NCBI GenBank assembly: GCA_958295925.1
Contig: CATQHL010000001.1
Coordinates: 464,676-528,675, forward strand
Source: an uncultured Acidimicrobiales bacterium
Lineage (GTDB): Bacteria > Actinomycetota > Acidimicrobiia > Acidimicrobiales > CATQHL01
Direction: 5' to 3'
Length of the DNA: 64,000 nt
Shown one piece after another: positions 50,166-58,863 of the stretch. The notes beneath the pieces are model-generated. The model was not told where the DNA came from. It saw nothing but the letters and a program-made list of their open reading frames with translations, and ran no database searches. The translations under genes and the position numbers were made by a program. Each line of letters begins with the position of its first letter. Within the stretch, counting starts at the first letter, position 1.

Positions 50166-51095
50166 TCAGCAGCCCAAATCAGACGTGTGGAGTCCTGCCC
50201 TCGCGAACGCTCCGCGAAGGCCGGCGAAGAGGTCCTCTTCGGGCAAGCCGGACGGAACGTGCGAGCGGGCGAGAATGTAGTCGTCGGTGGTGTAGACGCT
50301 GCGAGCCACGTCCCTCGGCAGGGCGAACCAGAAGACGGAGTTCGGGTCTACCTGCGTGGCGTGCGCCAGCAGGGCATCGCAGCGACGGTCGTACCACTTC
50401 TCCACCTCTATTCGAGTGGTGATGCGGTGATCCAGCCACCTGCGCTCGAACCAGCGCTCGTTGTAGGGCGAGGAAAGACCGATCTCAAGAATCTTCTCGT
50501 GAGTTGCCAAGAGCCTGGCCCTCGACCAGATGGAGTAATAGAGCTTTGGAACCTGCCAGGGCTCGCCGGCGTCAGGAAATGCCAAAGGGTCGCCGGATGC
50601 CTCAAACGCCGCAGCCCCCACGTCGTGCACCCTCAGGTGGTCGGGATGGCGGTAGCCCTGCTGATCGTCGGCGTAGATGATCATCACGTGCGGACGCACG
50701 TCCCTTACGATTGCCACCAGCCGCCCTGTGGCCTCGTCCAGTGGTGCTGCGGCGAAGCTCTCGGGAGCAGGTGGATGCTCGGCGTCGGGCATGCCCGAGT
50801 CACGGTAACCCAGCCAGATCACCTCGTGGTAGCCGATGATCTCAGCGGCTCTGGCCAGTTCCTCCCGTCGTATCTCCGTCAGGCGCTCACGCGCCTCAGG
50901 GGTGTCCACTGCCGGGTTGAGGATCGAACCCTCCTCCCCTCCGGTGCAGCAGACCAACACCGCCCGCACGCCCTCGTCAACGTAGCGGGCGACGGTTGCC
51001 GCGCCCTTGGAGGACTCGTCGTCGGGGTGGGCGTGAACGGTGAGCAGGCGCAGCGTACCGTCGGTTTGCGGTGCGTTTTCGAGCGGGTCTGTCAT
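50166..51095 (-). CDS. mca: Mycothiol S-conjugate amidase (PIG-L deacetylase family)
   Basis: 309 residues from ATG 51095; the longer open frame runs into the upstream gene. The zinc motif AHPDDESSKGAA (about residue 21-32) and the second His in YRHPDHLRVH are intact. TGGEEGSILNPAVD, YRDSGMPDAEHP, and SRARLLATHEKILE match Mca more than MshB. Mca cleaves mycothiol conjugates so that the toxin can leave as a mercapturate. Its presence implies mycothiol metabolism and supports an actinobacterial origin. Confidence 0.88.
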   Translation of the reverse strand: MTDPLENAPQTDGTLRLLTVHAHPDDESSKGAATVARYVDEGVRAVLVCCTGGEEGSILNPAVDTPEARERLTEIRREELARAAEIIGYHEVIWLGYRDSGMPDAEHPPAPESFAAAPLDEATGRLVAIVRDVRPHVMIIYADDQQGYRHPDHLRVHDVGAAAFEASGDPLAFPDAGEPWQVPKLYYSIWSRARLLATHEKILEIGLSSPYNERWFERRWLDHRITTRIEVEKWYDRRCDALLAHATQVDPNSVFWFALPRDVARSVYTTDDYILARSHVPSGLPEEDLFAGLRGAFARAGLHTSDLGC

Positions 51096-51111
51096 TGGCA
51101 GGCACTCACTT

Positions 51112-52347
51112 CTAAAACGACCCCACCGCCCCTGTCGGCTCGAGCGCCTCGCTTCCAAGCTCGTCGCGGTAAAGCTCCCAGCCCAGCAGCGCCGCATACG
51201 CCTCGCGTCCCTCGTCGGGGCCGGTGGCAATCACTTTGTCGTCCGCCTTCAGCATCGTACGGCCAGACGGCCGGTAGATGTAGCGCTTGCCCCTGAGGAT
51301 GGCGAGCACTGTGAACCCCGGCTCGATGTTGAGGCTGAGATCGGCCAGGCTGCGGCCGTCGACCTCGGAGCCTGCAGCCACCGGGTAGTCCACCATCACG
51401 TCGTCGGAGTCGCCCAGGGCGATCTCCAGTATCGGGTGGACCTCCTCGCCCTTCTCCACCAGCCAGACCATCTGACTGGCCTGATCTCCCAAGTCTTCGG
51501 CGGCGTTGGAGAGATGAAGCAGCCCACGCAGCGGGCCGAGGTCGCTGGCGGAGGAGGCCGCCCGAAGCACCCAGAGCTCCAGTTGGTCGTTCATCTCGTC
51601 TAGGCGGCTCTCGAGATGGCGAACCTGGGCGACCAGCCCTGCGTGGCCCAGAACCAGGGTGGAATAGGCCAGGCCCACCGCCACTTCGGAGAGGTCTTTC
51701 ATCTCCACGAGCAGGTCCACAGCACGGTCGAGGTCAGTGATCCAAGTGGACTCCGGCATTCGCGGCGGCTCCCAGAGCTGCTGGCCGGCCAACTCGCGCA
51801 AGCGCGTGATGCCGTCGGGCGAGCCTCGCATGAAAAGGGCGTCGTCAGGCAGGAGAATGAGGCTGCCGTCAACGTCGGTAATCCACTTGCGCCCTCTACG
51901 GATTGCCATGATGCGCATTCCGGTTGCCACCGGAAGCTCCAGGGCCTCCACGGGGCAGTTGGCCATGTTCGAGCCTTCGCTCACTTCCACCCTGTGGGAG
52001 ACCTCCGCAGCCGCATACAAGTCGGCCACGAGGGCGGGGGGAATGCCGAGATGGTATGTGACTATGCGGGCTATGTCCACCGCGTCGTTGGCGATGCGCT
52101 CAATGGCGCTTACCACCTGGAGTACCGACGACATGCCGTCGGCGTCACGTGGGTGACGGGTGGCTTTTACGCAAACCGAGCGCATGTCGTGGACAAGGTC
52201 GCTCATGCGCTCTTCCAGGTTGTGGACTTCGGCGGCCATGTCCTTGTCGTCGAAATAGACCGATGCGTAGGCAAGATCCACCATTAACTCGCTGAGGTCT
52301 TTGGCCTCGGCGAGCATCGAGCGCAGGTTTCGGGGGCGTTCGTCCAT
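51112..52347 (-). CDS. Duplicated PhoU-like / RCK_C (TrkA-C) regulatory protein
   Basis: 411 residues in two similar halves. Each half has a PhoU-like helical part (EAKDLSELMVDLAYASVYF at about 14, and VEMKDLSEVAVGLAYSTLVL at about 215) followed by an RCK_C/TrkA-C-like part (LELPVATGMRIMAIRRGRKW and LNIEPGFTVLAILRGKRYI), the second ending KADDKVIATGP. Such proteins regulate potassium or magnesium channels or transporters; the adjacent MgtE-like gene 57 bp downstream on the same strand makes it a likely partner. ATG 52347. Confidence 0.82.
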   Translation of the reverse strand: MDERPRNLRSMLAEAKDLSELMVDLAYASVYFDDKDMAAEVHNLEERMSDLVHDMRSVCVKATRHPRDADGMSSVLQVVSAIERIANDAVDIARIVTYHLGIPPALVADLYAAAEVSHRVEVSEGSNMANCPVEALELPVATGMRIMAIRRGRKWITDVDGSLILLPDDALFMRGSPDGITRLRELAGQQLWEPPRMPESTWITDLDRAVDLLVEMKDLSEVAVGLAYSTLVLGHAGLVAQVRHLESRLDEMNDQLELWVLRAASSASDLGPLRGLLHLSNAAEDLGDQASQMVWLVEKGEEVHPILEIALGDSDDVMVDYPVAAGSEVDGRSLADLSLNIEPGFTVLAILRGKRYIYRPSGRTMLKADDKVIATGPDEGREAYAALLGWELYRDELGSEALEPTGAVGSF

Positions 52348-52404
52348 CAGGTGTTCAGCGAATTATAGGCTGCGGGGCTTGCTGCATCTGCGGGCTTCCA
52401 TCTT

Positions 52405-53562
52405 CTAAATCGTCCCTATCACGCTCAAAGCAGCCACGAGCGTGAAGGCGCCGAGCAAATCCATGAAGGAGGTAACGAGAGGGATGCCGTAGGTGTCGGG
52501 GTCCAGACCGTGCCGTTCAGCGGCAATCGTGCCGTAGTAGGCAACGAAGGTGGCAATGACAGTGGCCACCATACCGCCCACCAGGGCGGCCGAGACCATC
52601 TCAGCGATCCCAGGCGAAGTCAGGTCGCCCAACAAAGCCGCAAACTGAGACAGCGCAGCCAAGCCCACGAAAGCGGGTGCTGCGAGCAGAAAGATGCGAA
52701 ACATCTCGCGACGGGCGTCACGCCCAGGCAGGTTCGAAGGTTCGATGAGGCCGAGGTGGAGCTTGCTGGCAAGACGGCTGGAGAGGATGCCTCCGAGCGC
52801 ACCGGCCAGAGCCAGATAGCCGGGCAGCAGCACCAGCAGGGCTGGCCGAATCATCAGCACCGACTCCTGCTGTTCAACTATCACGCCCGCAATCAGGTCA
52901 ATGAGGATGGCTAGCAGCAAAACGGGGAACGACTCCCGCAGGATGGTGCGAAGCGACCTGCGCCCCAGTACCAGCGTCAGGACGGTCGCAATCGTGGCTG
53001 CGATCAGACAGGCGCTGCCCACGATGAGCGCAGCGCCCCTCGTCTGGGCGATTGGGACGACAAGCAGCATGGCAGGCAGGGTGAAAACGTCGCCCGCGGC
53101 GGTGGCCATTGGGGCGGTCACGTTGTCGGGATCCCAGCCGAAGCGAGCGGAGCCGGCTGCGAGCACCAGCGCAACGACAAGCACGAAGATCGAGGCGAGG
53201 AAGCCGCCAAGGACGCTTATGGTAAGAAACGCCTCCAGGCTTATGGAGTCAGCGATCCCGAAAATCCAGGCAGAGGCCTTGGCCAGCATCGCCAAGGCGG
53301 CCGAGGCGGTGAGGCTCAGCGACAAGCTTGCCACCACGTTCTCACCCATGACCGAGGCTGGGCGCAGACTGAGGCGGAAAGTGCCTGAGTGGATGGCGGT
53401 GCCGAGTCTGGATCCCATCGCCCCGAAGATGTTTCCCCGCAACGCTGTTGCAGCAGGCACCATCAGCAAGAGCCCGCCCATCTCCTCTAGGCGGTCAGCG
53501 CTTGAGCCGAGGACAAGCCCCACCAACACGCTGACAACCAGAAGCAACCCCAGCGCTACCAC
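52405..53562 (-). CDS. MgtE-type divalent-cation transporter, membrane domain
   Basis: About 385 residues with around ten hydrophobic segments in two repeats. PAATALRGNIFGAMGSRLGTAIHSG and WDPDNVTAPMATAAGD (first repeat), then LDPDTYGIPLVTSFMDLLG (second repeat) match the SLC41/MgtE pore, including the acidic residues of the ion path. The CBS regulatory domain of classical MgtE is absent. The GTG at 53562 starts at the edge of the first membrane helix, so the true start is probably upstream; the frame is open to about 53690 with a palindrome inside it and no good start there. The strong AGAGGAG-GTG at 53694 is in another frame. Confidence 0.78.
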   Translation of the reverse strand: MVALGLLLVVSVLVGLVLGSSADRLEEMGGLLLMVPAATALRGNIFGAMGSRLGTAIHSGTFRLSLRPASVMGENVVASLSLSLTASAALAMLAKASAWIFGIADSISLEAFLTISVLGGFLASIFVLVVALVLAAGSARFGWDPDNVTAPMATAAGDVFTLPAMLLVVPIAQTRGAALIVGSACLIAATIATVLTLVLGRRSLRTILRESFPVLLLAILIDLIAGVIVEQQESVLMIRPALLVLLPGYLALAGALGGILSSRLASKLHLGLIEPSNLPGRDARREMFRIFLLAAPAFVGLAALSQFAALLGDLTSPGIAEMVSAALVGGMVATVIATFVAYYGTIAAERHGLDPDTYGIPLVTSFMDLLGAFTLVAALSVIGTI

Positions 53563-53611
53563 GCTTTGGGCGCCAGACCAGCCGAGGCTGCCGAGCAGGG
53601 TGCGCGTGCCT

Positions 53612-53643
53612 CCCCCCAGGCGCCTGAGGGTGCGCCTGGGGGG
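53612..53643. promoter_or_regulatory. Perfect 12-bp hairpin at the 5' end of the mgtE-like gene
   Basis: CCCCCCAGGCGC (53612-53623) and GCGCCTGGGGGG (53632-53643) are perfectly complementary across an 8-nt loop. It lies 50-80 bp upstream of the first plausible start (53562). In the message it would be a very stable structure and could hide or expose a start, or end an upstream transcript. Confidence 0.7.
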
Positions 53644-53807
53644 ACGAAAACGCTTGCGGTGTCGGTCGGCGTTCAGGGACTTTCACTCCTCTTGCGATTG
53701 CTGTTCTTACGATTGTTGTCGATGGGACGCTCATTCAACGCTCACCGACTCAGGCATTAAATTTGGATCGGCCTTTCGCAGACTCTGAAACAACCCTTGC
53801 ATTAACC

Positions 53808-54581
53808 ATGACACCAACTCTTTCATCAAGCTTGGAGCAGTCCGCACAGCTCAGTGAGTGCGTCCCCGAATCGGAAACGAGCCAACCAGAGCAAGCCGCG
53901 CCAGCCGAATCGGCTGTGCGGCGCAGCAAGGGCGTTTCCCTGGCGACGACCGCTCGCCTTGCCGTGCTATTTGCGCTTGCCGCACTTCTGATCGGCTGCG
54001 GGTCGCCAGGAACGGAACTGCGCCCCCCGTCTGAGTTTGCCGCCCGAGACGCTGAGGATTCATCTCAGAACGTGGTTGCCGCCGGGGAGTTCTATGAAGA
54101 CCCCGCCGGCTTGCGCATAGGAGGCGCGGGCTTCGCCCCGGGCGAGGATGTTCCATTAGCCGACTTCAGGGCCGACAAGGCGCCAGTGCTGGCTTGGTGG
54201 AACATCCCCCCCGAAGCCGTTGAGCTGGCGTTGTTCGTGCTCCTGCCCGACACGGAATTCCGAACCTTCCTCTGGGCGACGGCGGGACTGTCTCCCAACA
54301 GCACCGGTTTCGGGGGCAACACCCTTGATCCCACTATCCGCCCCCTGCTCCGAACCGTGTGGCTTGACGGCGTCCCCCTGCTTGAGCCGAGCACCGACTG
54401 GGCGGGGTATCCGAGCGAGGAGGTGACGGCCGGCGAGCGGGTGATGTTCCTGGTTTGCGCAGTAGACGCCCCGTTGGCCCCGTCGCTGAACGCAATTGAG
54501 GTCTGGGAGATCTGCGTGGCCGGCGAATCCATCGGCACCGCCTGGGTAAACGCCCGCCTGCCAAGCCACCCGCCGGAGTGA
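53808..54581 (+). CDS. Lipoprotein with a PEBP-like (YbhB/YbcL) domain
   Basis: 257 residues from ATG 53808, or 221 from GTG 53916, which would put the lipobox at a normal distance. The signal segment LAVLFALAALLIGC ends in the lipobox Cys. A disordered stretch follows, then a domain starting GFAPGEDVPLADFRADKAPVL with LAWWNIPPEAVELALFVLLPD, similar to the substrate-pocket start of PEBP/YbhB proteins; the rest is less clear. The function of bacterial PEBP proteins is unknown. Divergent from the mgtE-like gene. Confidence 0.6.
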   Translation: MTPTLSSSLEQSAQLSECVPESETSQPEQAAPAESAVRRSKGVSLATTARLAVLFALAALLIGCGSPGTELRPPSEFAARDAEDSSQNVVAAGEFYEDPAGLRIGGAGFAPGEDVPLADFRADKAPVLAWWNIPPEAVELALFVLLPDTEFRTFLWATAGLSPNSTGFGGNTLDPTIRPLLRTVWLDGVPLLEPSTDWAGYPSEEVTAGERVMFLVCAVDAPLAPSLNAIEVWEICVAGESIGTAWVNARLPSHPPE

Positions 54582-55058
54582 GGGGCGGAAGAGCCGAAGA
54601 GGGGCGGAAACGCCGAAGTGAGGGGCAAAACGCCGAAGAGATAGGCAAATAATTGCGAGAAAAAGAAGAGACGGGTCTGCGCCTTGCTCCCACAACGCAG
54701 ACCCGCCTTCGCAGTCGCCGAAACTCTTCTTCAAACGCCGCAGCGCTCCCGAACTGCGACGTTTCAAGTTTCGGCTGTCAAGATGATCCCGACGAAGTCG
54801 AACTTCACCCATACAGACGCATCAGCGACCGGTTCGGTTGACAAGCATTTTGGGCAAATCTCGAGATTCCGCGAATCTGCGCCGCAAGCGTCGGGGGGCG
54901 CCAAGCAGCCCCGCGAGAGACGGTGCCGCAGAGACGGCTGACTGCGTGCTCGTCAACTGCCACTGCCTGGAGATGCCGACAGATGCTCCAAAGCCCCTCC
55001 GACGCTTTACCAGGCACTGTCGGGCGTCGTCTCCCCAGGACTTCGGCGCATCCGCCGC
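54582..55058. other. Convergent region with 3'-end echoes and a terminator
   Basis: 'gccgaagaggggc', 'gccgaagtgaggggc' and 'gccgaagagataggc' (54590-54650) copy the lipoprotein 3' end 'gccggagtgaggggc'. A terminator hairpin lies at 54672-54705. Bases 54706-55058 carry several short frames on both strands, none with a ribosome site or recognisable domain. Confidence 0.6.
54672..54705 (-). terminator. Intrinsic terminator hairpin
   Basis: CGGGTCTGCG (54672-54681) and CGCAGACCCG (54696-54705) form a perfect 10-bp stem. On the minus strand it is followed by TCTCTTCTTTTTCTC. It could stop transcription from the OLD-family gene (55059-56723) and, from the other side, from the lipoprotein gene. Confidence 0.75.
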
Positions 55059-56723
55059 CTAAGGCCTGACCAGCACCTCCGCTATTGCGTCCAGCTTCTC
55101 TATGACCTCGGGGTGGATTTCGTCCGCCCGCATCTCGGCGGCGATCAAGTGCAGGCTCCGCTTGTCGGTGGGCTCGCTGGCGCTGGCTAGGAGCGGAAGC
55201 AGAAACTCCTCACTCGCCTTGATGCGCACAAGAGAAACATGATCCCCAAAGAGATCTGTCCCCGTCGGAACCTGTTTTCCGAACTCCTCTTCTACCAAGT
55301 GTTCTTTTAAGGGGAAACGCATAAAGCGCTTGATGGCATCGGGTATCAGCAGGTAGTTCTCGATCTCGTAGCGGCTCCAGCGTAAAATCTTGAGACCCGA
55401 CCTCTTTATTTCGATGTCTAGCTCTTCGCGATTGTCTCCGTCGAGCAAACAAACCCCACGCACCTCCGGAAACGCCGCACGCAGAGCAAATAGATGCCCT
55501 TGCGCTTCGGCAAGCTTGCGTCCGCCCAGCCGATGGACAAATGGCCTCTCAAAGAAACTCTGCGCTTTGTGATCGAGCACCCGAGCCCACTCCGCCAAAA
55601 TCCTTTCATCGGTTTCACCTTCAACATAGAGCACCCCGCCTACTTCTTTGCCCTGCAGGAGTTCAGTAGTGGTAACTCGCTTGAGTGCCTCGCGGAGGCT
55701 GTTGCGCTCAGTCTTGTGTGCCAAGAGGCGCGGGTAGTCGCCGATAAACGACAACACTCTCTGGGGATCAGTGTTGTCGAGGAGTACTTCGGAGTGTGTA
55801 GCCACGATGATCTGGCCACCCCTCTTGCGGGCGACCTTGCGGATTGAGTCGTAGACCTGCCTTTGCAAGATGACATGCTGATGGGCGTCCGGTTCATCCA
55901 ACAAAATGACTGACGCAGGACGGGCGAACAAAAAAGCAAACAAGAGAAGAACTTGAAGCGAACCACTGCCGGTATTGGCGAGATCCATGGGCCTGGGTCG
56001 GCCACTTTCGCGGTACTCACTGAGAATGTAGGGCTGAGCAGGCGAATAAACAGGCTTAAGTATTTCCAGACCGAAAAGGCTTTTGACCTGTTCAGACAAT
56101 TCCTCCCAGTCACCTTCAGAACCCTCGTCAACCTCTAACAGCAGGTTCCTCAGTATCTCGCCCGGGCGACCCATGCCAACAAGCATGTCCTGCATGCCTC
56201 GATCACGCCTTGCCTCCTGCCGCTCAATACCTGAGAAGGGGGGAATGTGAACGACTTCAAGTTTTTCGGCCTCTTTCGGCGGAAAATTGCGGATTTCCTC
56301 CACGTCTAGATTCTTCGCACCTAATGGACGCACGTAAAACATCTCTCGGTTGGCGTATTCAAACTCGATACCACATTTCCAATCGTGCTCGCCTGACTTG
56401 CCTTCAACCTCAATCTCGATCTTGCGAGGCCGCCCAGGGCCATCGGAAACCCGTCTGTTGCTCCACAGTAAATTCATCTCACGGAGTGGAATCGCAGTGA
56501 AATCGCCGCGCGTAACGGCCACCCCGGTCTTTCTCGATGCCGCGCTTTTTACGCTCTGCCTCCGGTCCACCCAGTAATCAAGTCCGAATTTCCAAGTTGC
56601 TATTGCTTGAAGCAGGGTCGACTTGCCAGCGTTATTCGGGCCAGCCAGAACAACCGATTCGTTCAAGTCAAACGTCTGCTCCCCGAAACGCTTAAAACTT
56701 CTAACGGTTACCCGGCGAATCAT
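55059..56723 (-). CDS. OLD-family ATPase with TOPRIM nuclease domain
   Basis: 554 residues. Walker A GPNNAGKST (28-36), ABC-like NTGSGSLQVLLLF signature, Walker B VILLDEPDAHQH near residue 280, and switch THSEV. The TOPRIM half has LYVEGETDERIL (about 370) and LLDGDNRE (about 430), the acidic metal-binding residues of OLD nucleases. Related proteins (OLD of phage P2, GajA, PtuA-like ATPases) act in phage defence. It lies in an island with the PIN and AAA15 genes, 26 bp downstream of PIN on the same strand, with GC below the flanking genes. ATG 56723. Confidence 0.87.
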   Translation of the reverse strand: MIRRVTVRSFKRFGEQTFDLNESVVLAGPNNAGKSTLLQAIATWKFGLDYWVDRRQSVKSAASRKTGVAVTRGDFTAIPLREMNLLWSNRRVSDGPGRPRKIEIEVEGKSGEHDWKCGIEFEYANREMFYVRPLGAKNLDVEEIRNFPPKEAEKLEVVHIPPFSGIERQEARRDRGMQDMLVGMGRPGEILRNLLLEVDEGSEGDWEELSEQVKSLFGLEILKPVYSPAQPYILSEYRESGRPRPMDLANTGSGSLQVLLLFAFLFARPASVILLDEPDAHQHVILQRQVYDSIRKVARKRGGQIIVATHSEVLLDNTDPQRVLSFIGDYPRLLAHKTERNSLREALKRVTTTELLQGKEVGGVLYVEGETDERILAEWARVLDHKAQSFFERPFVHRLGGRKLAEAQGHLFALRAAFPEVRGVCLLDGDNREELDIEIKRSGLKILRWSRYEIENYLLIPDAIKRFMRFPLKEHLVEEEFGKQVPTGTDLFGDHVSLVRIKASEEFLLPLLASASEPTDKRSLHLIAAEMRADEIHPEVIEKLDAIAEVLVRP

Positions 56724-56749
56724 CTTGATCTTTCATCGACGCGTTTCTG

Positions 56750-57241
56750 TTATACCTTGCCACACAGGTTCTTTTTGTTGAGTAACTTACCACGGTTATC
56801 TTGATCGCTCTTGCTATCCCCCCTTGGGAAGACATTTCCTCTTGGCTTGCTTAGCAGTTTCTGGTTCCTAAAGTCCTGATGCAGATCCCTATCAGCGGAA
56901 TAGAGAAGACGAGCACCGCTAACCTGAGCCAAAGCTATTATGTGCTCATCGTTTGATTTGCAGGAATCGTCTTGTTTAAGCTTTTTTCTTTTCTTATCAA
57001 TCAATTCCTTCTTCGCACCCTTCTCAAAGGAAATAGCATTGCCAGCCTGAAGCGCCTCCTGCAACCACCTTCCGAAACCAATATGATCTATTTCAGCTGC
57101 CAAATCGGCACCGAATACCAGCCGACCTGCGCGCGGTCTACTTCCTCGACGGTCGATCCAGTTTAATAATTGCTTGCCTGCTCTTGAAGGACTAGTTCCA
57201 AACATTTCACCGACACAGTTTGCGTCAACGATTACGCACAT
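56750..57241 (-). CDS. PIN-domain nuclease-like protein
   Basis: 163 residues. The N-terminal VIVDANCV (D6) and the SNDEHIIALAQVSGARLLYSADRDLHQDF segment (about 97-125), with D99/E100 and D117/D119, fit the acidic quartet of PIN nucleases. The C-terminal 35 residues are basic and Asn/Gly-rich. The ATG overlaps the stop of the AAA15 ATPase gene by one base (TAATG), so the pair is translationally coupled. A PIN nuclease tied to an ATPase is typical of a two-gene effector-sensor unit; target unknown. Confidence 0.8.
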   Translation of the reverse strand: MCVIVDANCVGEMFGTSPSRAGKQLLNWIDRRGSRPRAGRLVFGADLAAEIDHIGFGRWLQEALQAGNAISFEKGAKKELIDKKRKKLKQDDSCKSNDEHIIALAQVSGARLLYSADRDLHQDFRNQKLLSKPRGNVFPRGDSKSDQDNRGKLLNKKNLCGKV

Positions 57242-58638
57242 TATTGCAATCCCAGCGATCTACGCGTCTCTTCCATAAAGAATTTGCGATACCCATCGGG
57301 CGCACCAATAATATTACCATTCTCGTCTAACTCAATCGAATGAATGGTAACATCTAAATTACCGCGCTCAAAATACAGTATAGAAACATCTTCATGAGTT
57401 AAATCTGTTCTCCCATCTCGTATATCCATACGGATTCTATCAAGCACATGATCGCTATGCGTCTCAACAAAAAATTGGCGTCCACGTCCAGCCATTTCGC
57501 AGAACAAACTGCCCAAAGCTGCTTGTGCGCTAGGATGCAGGTGCACTTCTGGTTGCTGCAACAAGAAATTTTTCGGCGCATCTTTGCGCAAGACTTCTGT
57601 TATCACAGGGAGCACCTGACTTACTCCATATCCGACATCTATAAGACTATGCGACGGACCCTTAGCCTTGGTACCATATTTTCTTATCTGAACTTGAAAT
57701 GGATCACTCTCTTTCTTGCTGAGTAACCTTACATTAATCTCGTCAAATAATCCTGCTTCCTTTCCGAATTTTTCTAGAGCACCTTTAAGTTCAGTCCATT
57801 CCTCGAGATTTCGATTATATAATCCCGCCAAGTACATTGGAATATAAGTTCCTTCAGAGTCGCTCTCTATACGTGCTGGATCATAATTACGGAGTGGCTT
57901 CGAGCGAACTGGAGCACTGGCATATAAATTCTCATCCTCATGGGGAAAATAGCTAGATATTGACATCGTAATCCGTAACAACTTCTCGATATCTTCTTCT
58001 GAGGGATTCTCACTGCCATTGATCTTCTCGAGTATTATATTGCTGTTTTCTTCCTTTCTATCAAACATTCTATATCGCAGTAAGCTCAGAACATAATCTA
58101 GATGAACCAGTCTAGATAAATTTACACTACCCCTGAAAGCTTTCATTTCCCGGAGGTCTATCCTCCAAGAGCCATTTCCTGTTCCGAAAGATAGAAAACA
58201 GTCACGGTCGGAGTTGACCTCTTCTCTAATCCAACTCGCTTCGCTCTCAAGTTTCCGCACGATAGGAAACGGAGCAGTTGCTTCACGCCCAAATGTGACT
58301 TCATAATTGAATGTACTGGATTTACGATGACTTCGATTTCTGCTTGCTGGAATACTGCGTTCTGGAAAACGAAACTCAAGCCCAGCGTTAAATGTCTCGG
58401 CTCTTCCGCCTCTACCCCCTCTGTAATGAGCAATTTCGTCAAAGCTGCCTAGATCGTACGGTTCTTTCTTGAAATTTGGGAGTCTGTTCTCAAAGGCGAT
58501 ATCCCGCAGAGCGCGAATTAATGCCAAGAATGAGGTTTTGCCAGTGCTGTTTTCTCCTACTAGCAGAGTCAAAGGCGCCAATCGGGCGGTTTGCTTCTCT
58601 CTGAAGCACCGATAATTCTCTAAGGTAATACTGTCCAC
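57241..58638 (-). CDS. AAA15-family (DUF3696-type) ATPase
   Basis: 465 residues. Walker A GENSTGKTS (28-36), LRALRDIAFENR, the signature-like VGYGVSQVLPVI (about 345), Walker B-like FLLQQPEVHLHPSAQAAL (about 370) with the QPE..H core of SMC/ABC-type ATPases, and ETHSDHVLDRIR as the switch. These single ATPases are common partners of nucleases in defence units (for example PARIS AriA, Septu PtuA). The gene is the least GC-rich long gene in the window. It is first of the AAA15-PIN-OLD set. Confidence 0.88.
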   Translation of the reverse strand: MDSITLENYRCFREKQTARLAPLTLLVGENSTGKTSFLALIRALRDIAFENRLPNFKKEPYDLGSFDEIAHYRGGRGGRAETFNAGLEFRFPERSIPASRNRSHRKSSTFNYEVTFGREATAPFPIVRKLESEASWIREEVNSDRDCFLSFGTGNGSWRIDLREMKAFRGSVNLSRLVHLDYVLSLLRYRMFDRKEENSNIILEKINGSENPSEEDIEKLLRITMSISSYFPHEDENLYASAPVRSKPLRNYDPARIESDSEGTYIPMYLAGLYNRNLEEWTELKGALEKFGKEAGLFDEINVRLLSKKESDPFQVQIRKYGTKAKGPSHSLIDVGYGVSQVLPVITEVLRKDAPKNFLLQQPEVHLHPSAQAALGSLFCEMAGRGRQFFVETHSDHVLDRIRMDIRDGRTDLTHEDVSILYFERGNLDVTIHSIELDENGNIIGAPDGYRKFFMEETRRSLGLQ

Positions 58639-58863
58639 TTCTTCACACTCCTATTCCTGACACGATTCTCAAGCGGCGTAACAGGTGCTGTTTCCAAGGA
58701 TTGCTGCACAAGGCTCCCAAATTGTTGTTCCTCTGTCCATTCTAATTCTTACCCGCAGTAACCCCCGGCTCGTCCGCCTAGTCAGACACTCACCTGCTCT
58801 TCGACAAACGATTGCCAGATGGCCGGACGCTCGCCTCACCTCACCCCAACCGCCACCAGACAC
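58639..58863. other. Intergenic region with echo of the hyuB 3' end
   Basis: Upstream of the AAA15 gene. Bases 58826-58863, read on the minus strand, give SGGGWGEV followed by other residues, a degenerate copy of the GGGGWGEAPGGEGE end of hyuB. The word 'agacactcac' occurs at 58785 and 58857. No gene. Confidence 0.6.

Noticed and set aside
54805-55017. 70-residue minus-strand frame downstream of the OLD gene
   Set aside because: No ribosome site, no recognisable motif, overlaps equally good plus-strand frames.
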